DNA of 5,366 nt from positions 1 through 5,366 of the forward strand of contig CAMWLX010000257.1 in assembly GCA_947175225.1 (NCBI GenBank), read 5' to 3'. A program made the translations under genes and the position numbers. The notes under the pieces are model-generated. The model did no database searches, had not been told where the DNA came from, and was given only the letters and a program-made list of their open reading frames with translations. This document shows, piece by piece, positions 5,349 to 5,366 of this stretch; positions within the stretch are counted from its first letter, which is position 1; each line of letters starts with the position of its first letter. The stretch comes from an uncultured Porphyromonadaceae bacterium. GTDB lineage: Bacteria; Bacteroidota; Bacteroidia; Bacteroidales; Muribaculaceae.

Positions 5349-5366
5349 TCTGAAATTTCTTCCGGA
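5302..5366 (+). repeat. 14-bp direct repeat AAATTTCTTCCGGA, two copies
   Basis: AAATTTCTTCCGGA occurs at 5302-5315, between the inverted arms, and again at 5353-5366, just outside the second arm, with a 51-bp period. The second copy stops at the last base of the window. This suggests that the repeat region continues and may be a larger tandem or composite array. Both copies end in the palindrome TCCGGA. Confidence 0.9.

Overview
The window looks like chromosomal DNA from a gut-type Bacteroidales bacterium. The evidence is AT-rich gene leaders without Shine-Dalgarno motifs, moderate-GC coding sequence, and proteins that read like Bacteroidales members of their families. I cannot resolve the genus; Muribaculaceae, Prevotella and Bacteroides are all plausible.

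Four complete, co-directional genes on the + strand account for almost all of the sequence. In order they are a TolC-family outer-membrane channel (104-1537), an HlyD/EmrA-type membrane fusion protein (1596-2630), and two ABC-2 type permeases of the YhhJ/YbhS/YbhR kind (2783-3943 and 4071-5264). Together they encode the outer-membrane duct, the periplasmic adaptor and a probable heterodimeric inner-membrane permease of a tripartite export system. No ATP-binding subunit is encoded in the window. The substrate cannot be read from the sequence; drugs, bile-like compounds, lipids or other small amphiphiles are usual guesses. The first 26 bases may hold the last codons of an upstream gene.

The unusual part is the space between the genes. 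Each of the three junctions is 58-152 bp long, and each carries a short tandem repeat that begins at or within 3 bp of the upstream stop codon. After the channel gene it is a 7-bp unit (TTTTGAA). After the adaptor gene it is an 18-bp unit containing AGGAGG, with one inverted copy of its core near the next start. After the first permease it is another 7-bp unit (AATTTAG), followed by a 34-nt hairpin (15-bp stem, TTTA loop) whose 3' arm contains the ATG of a six-codon leader ORF ending 1 nt before the second permease.

Downstream of the last gene lies a repeat element made of two inverted 25-bp arms. Each arm folds into its own small hairpin, and the bases that differ between arms change in compensating pairs. 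A 14-bp direct repeat accompanies it and its second copy ends exactly at the window edge, so the element probably continues. The pump itself is a known type of system. The repeat-filled junctions, the missing ATPase and the terminal element are what deserve a second look.
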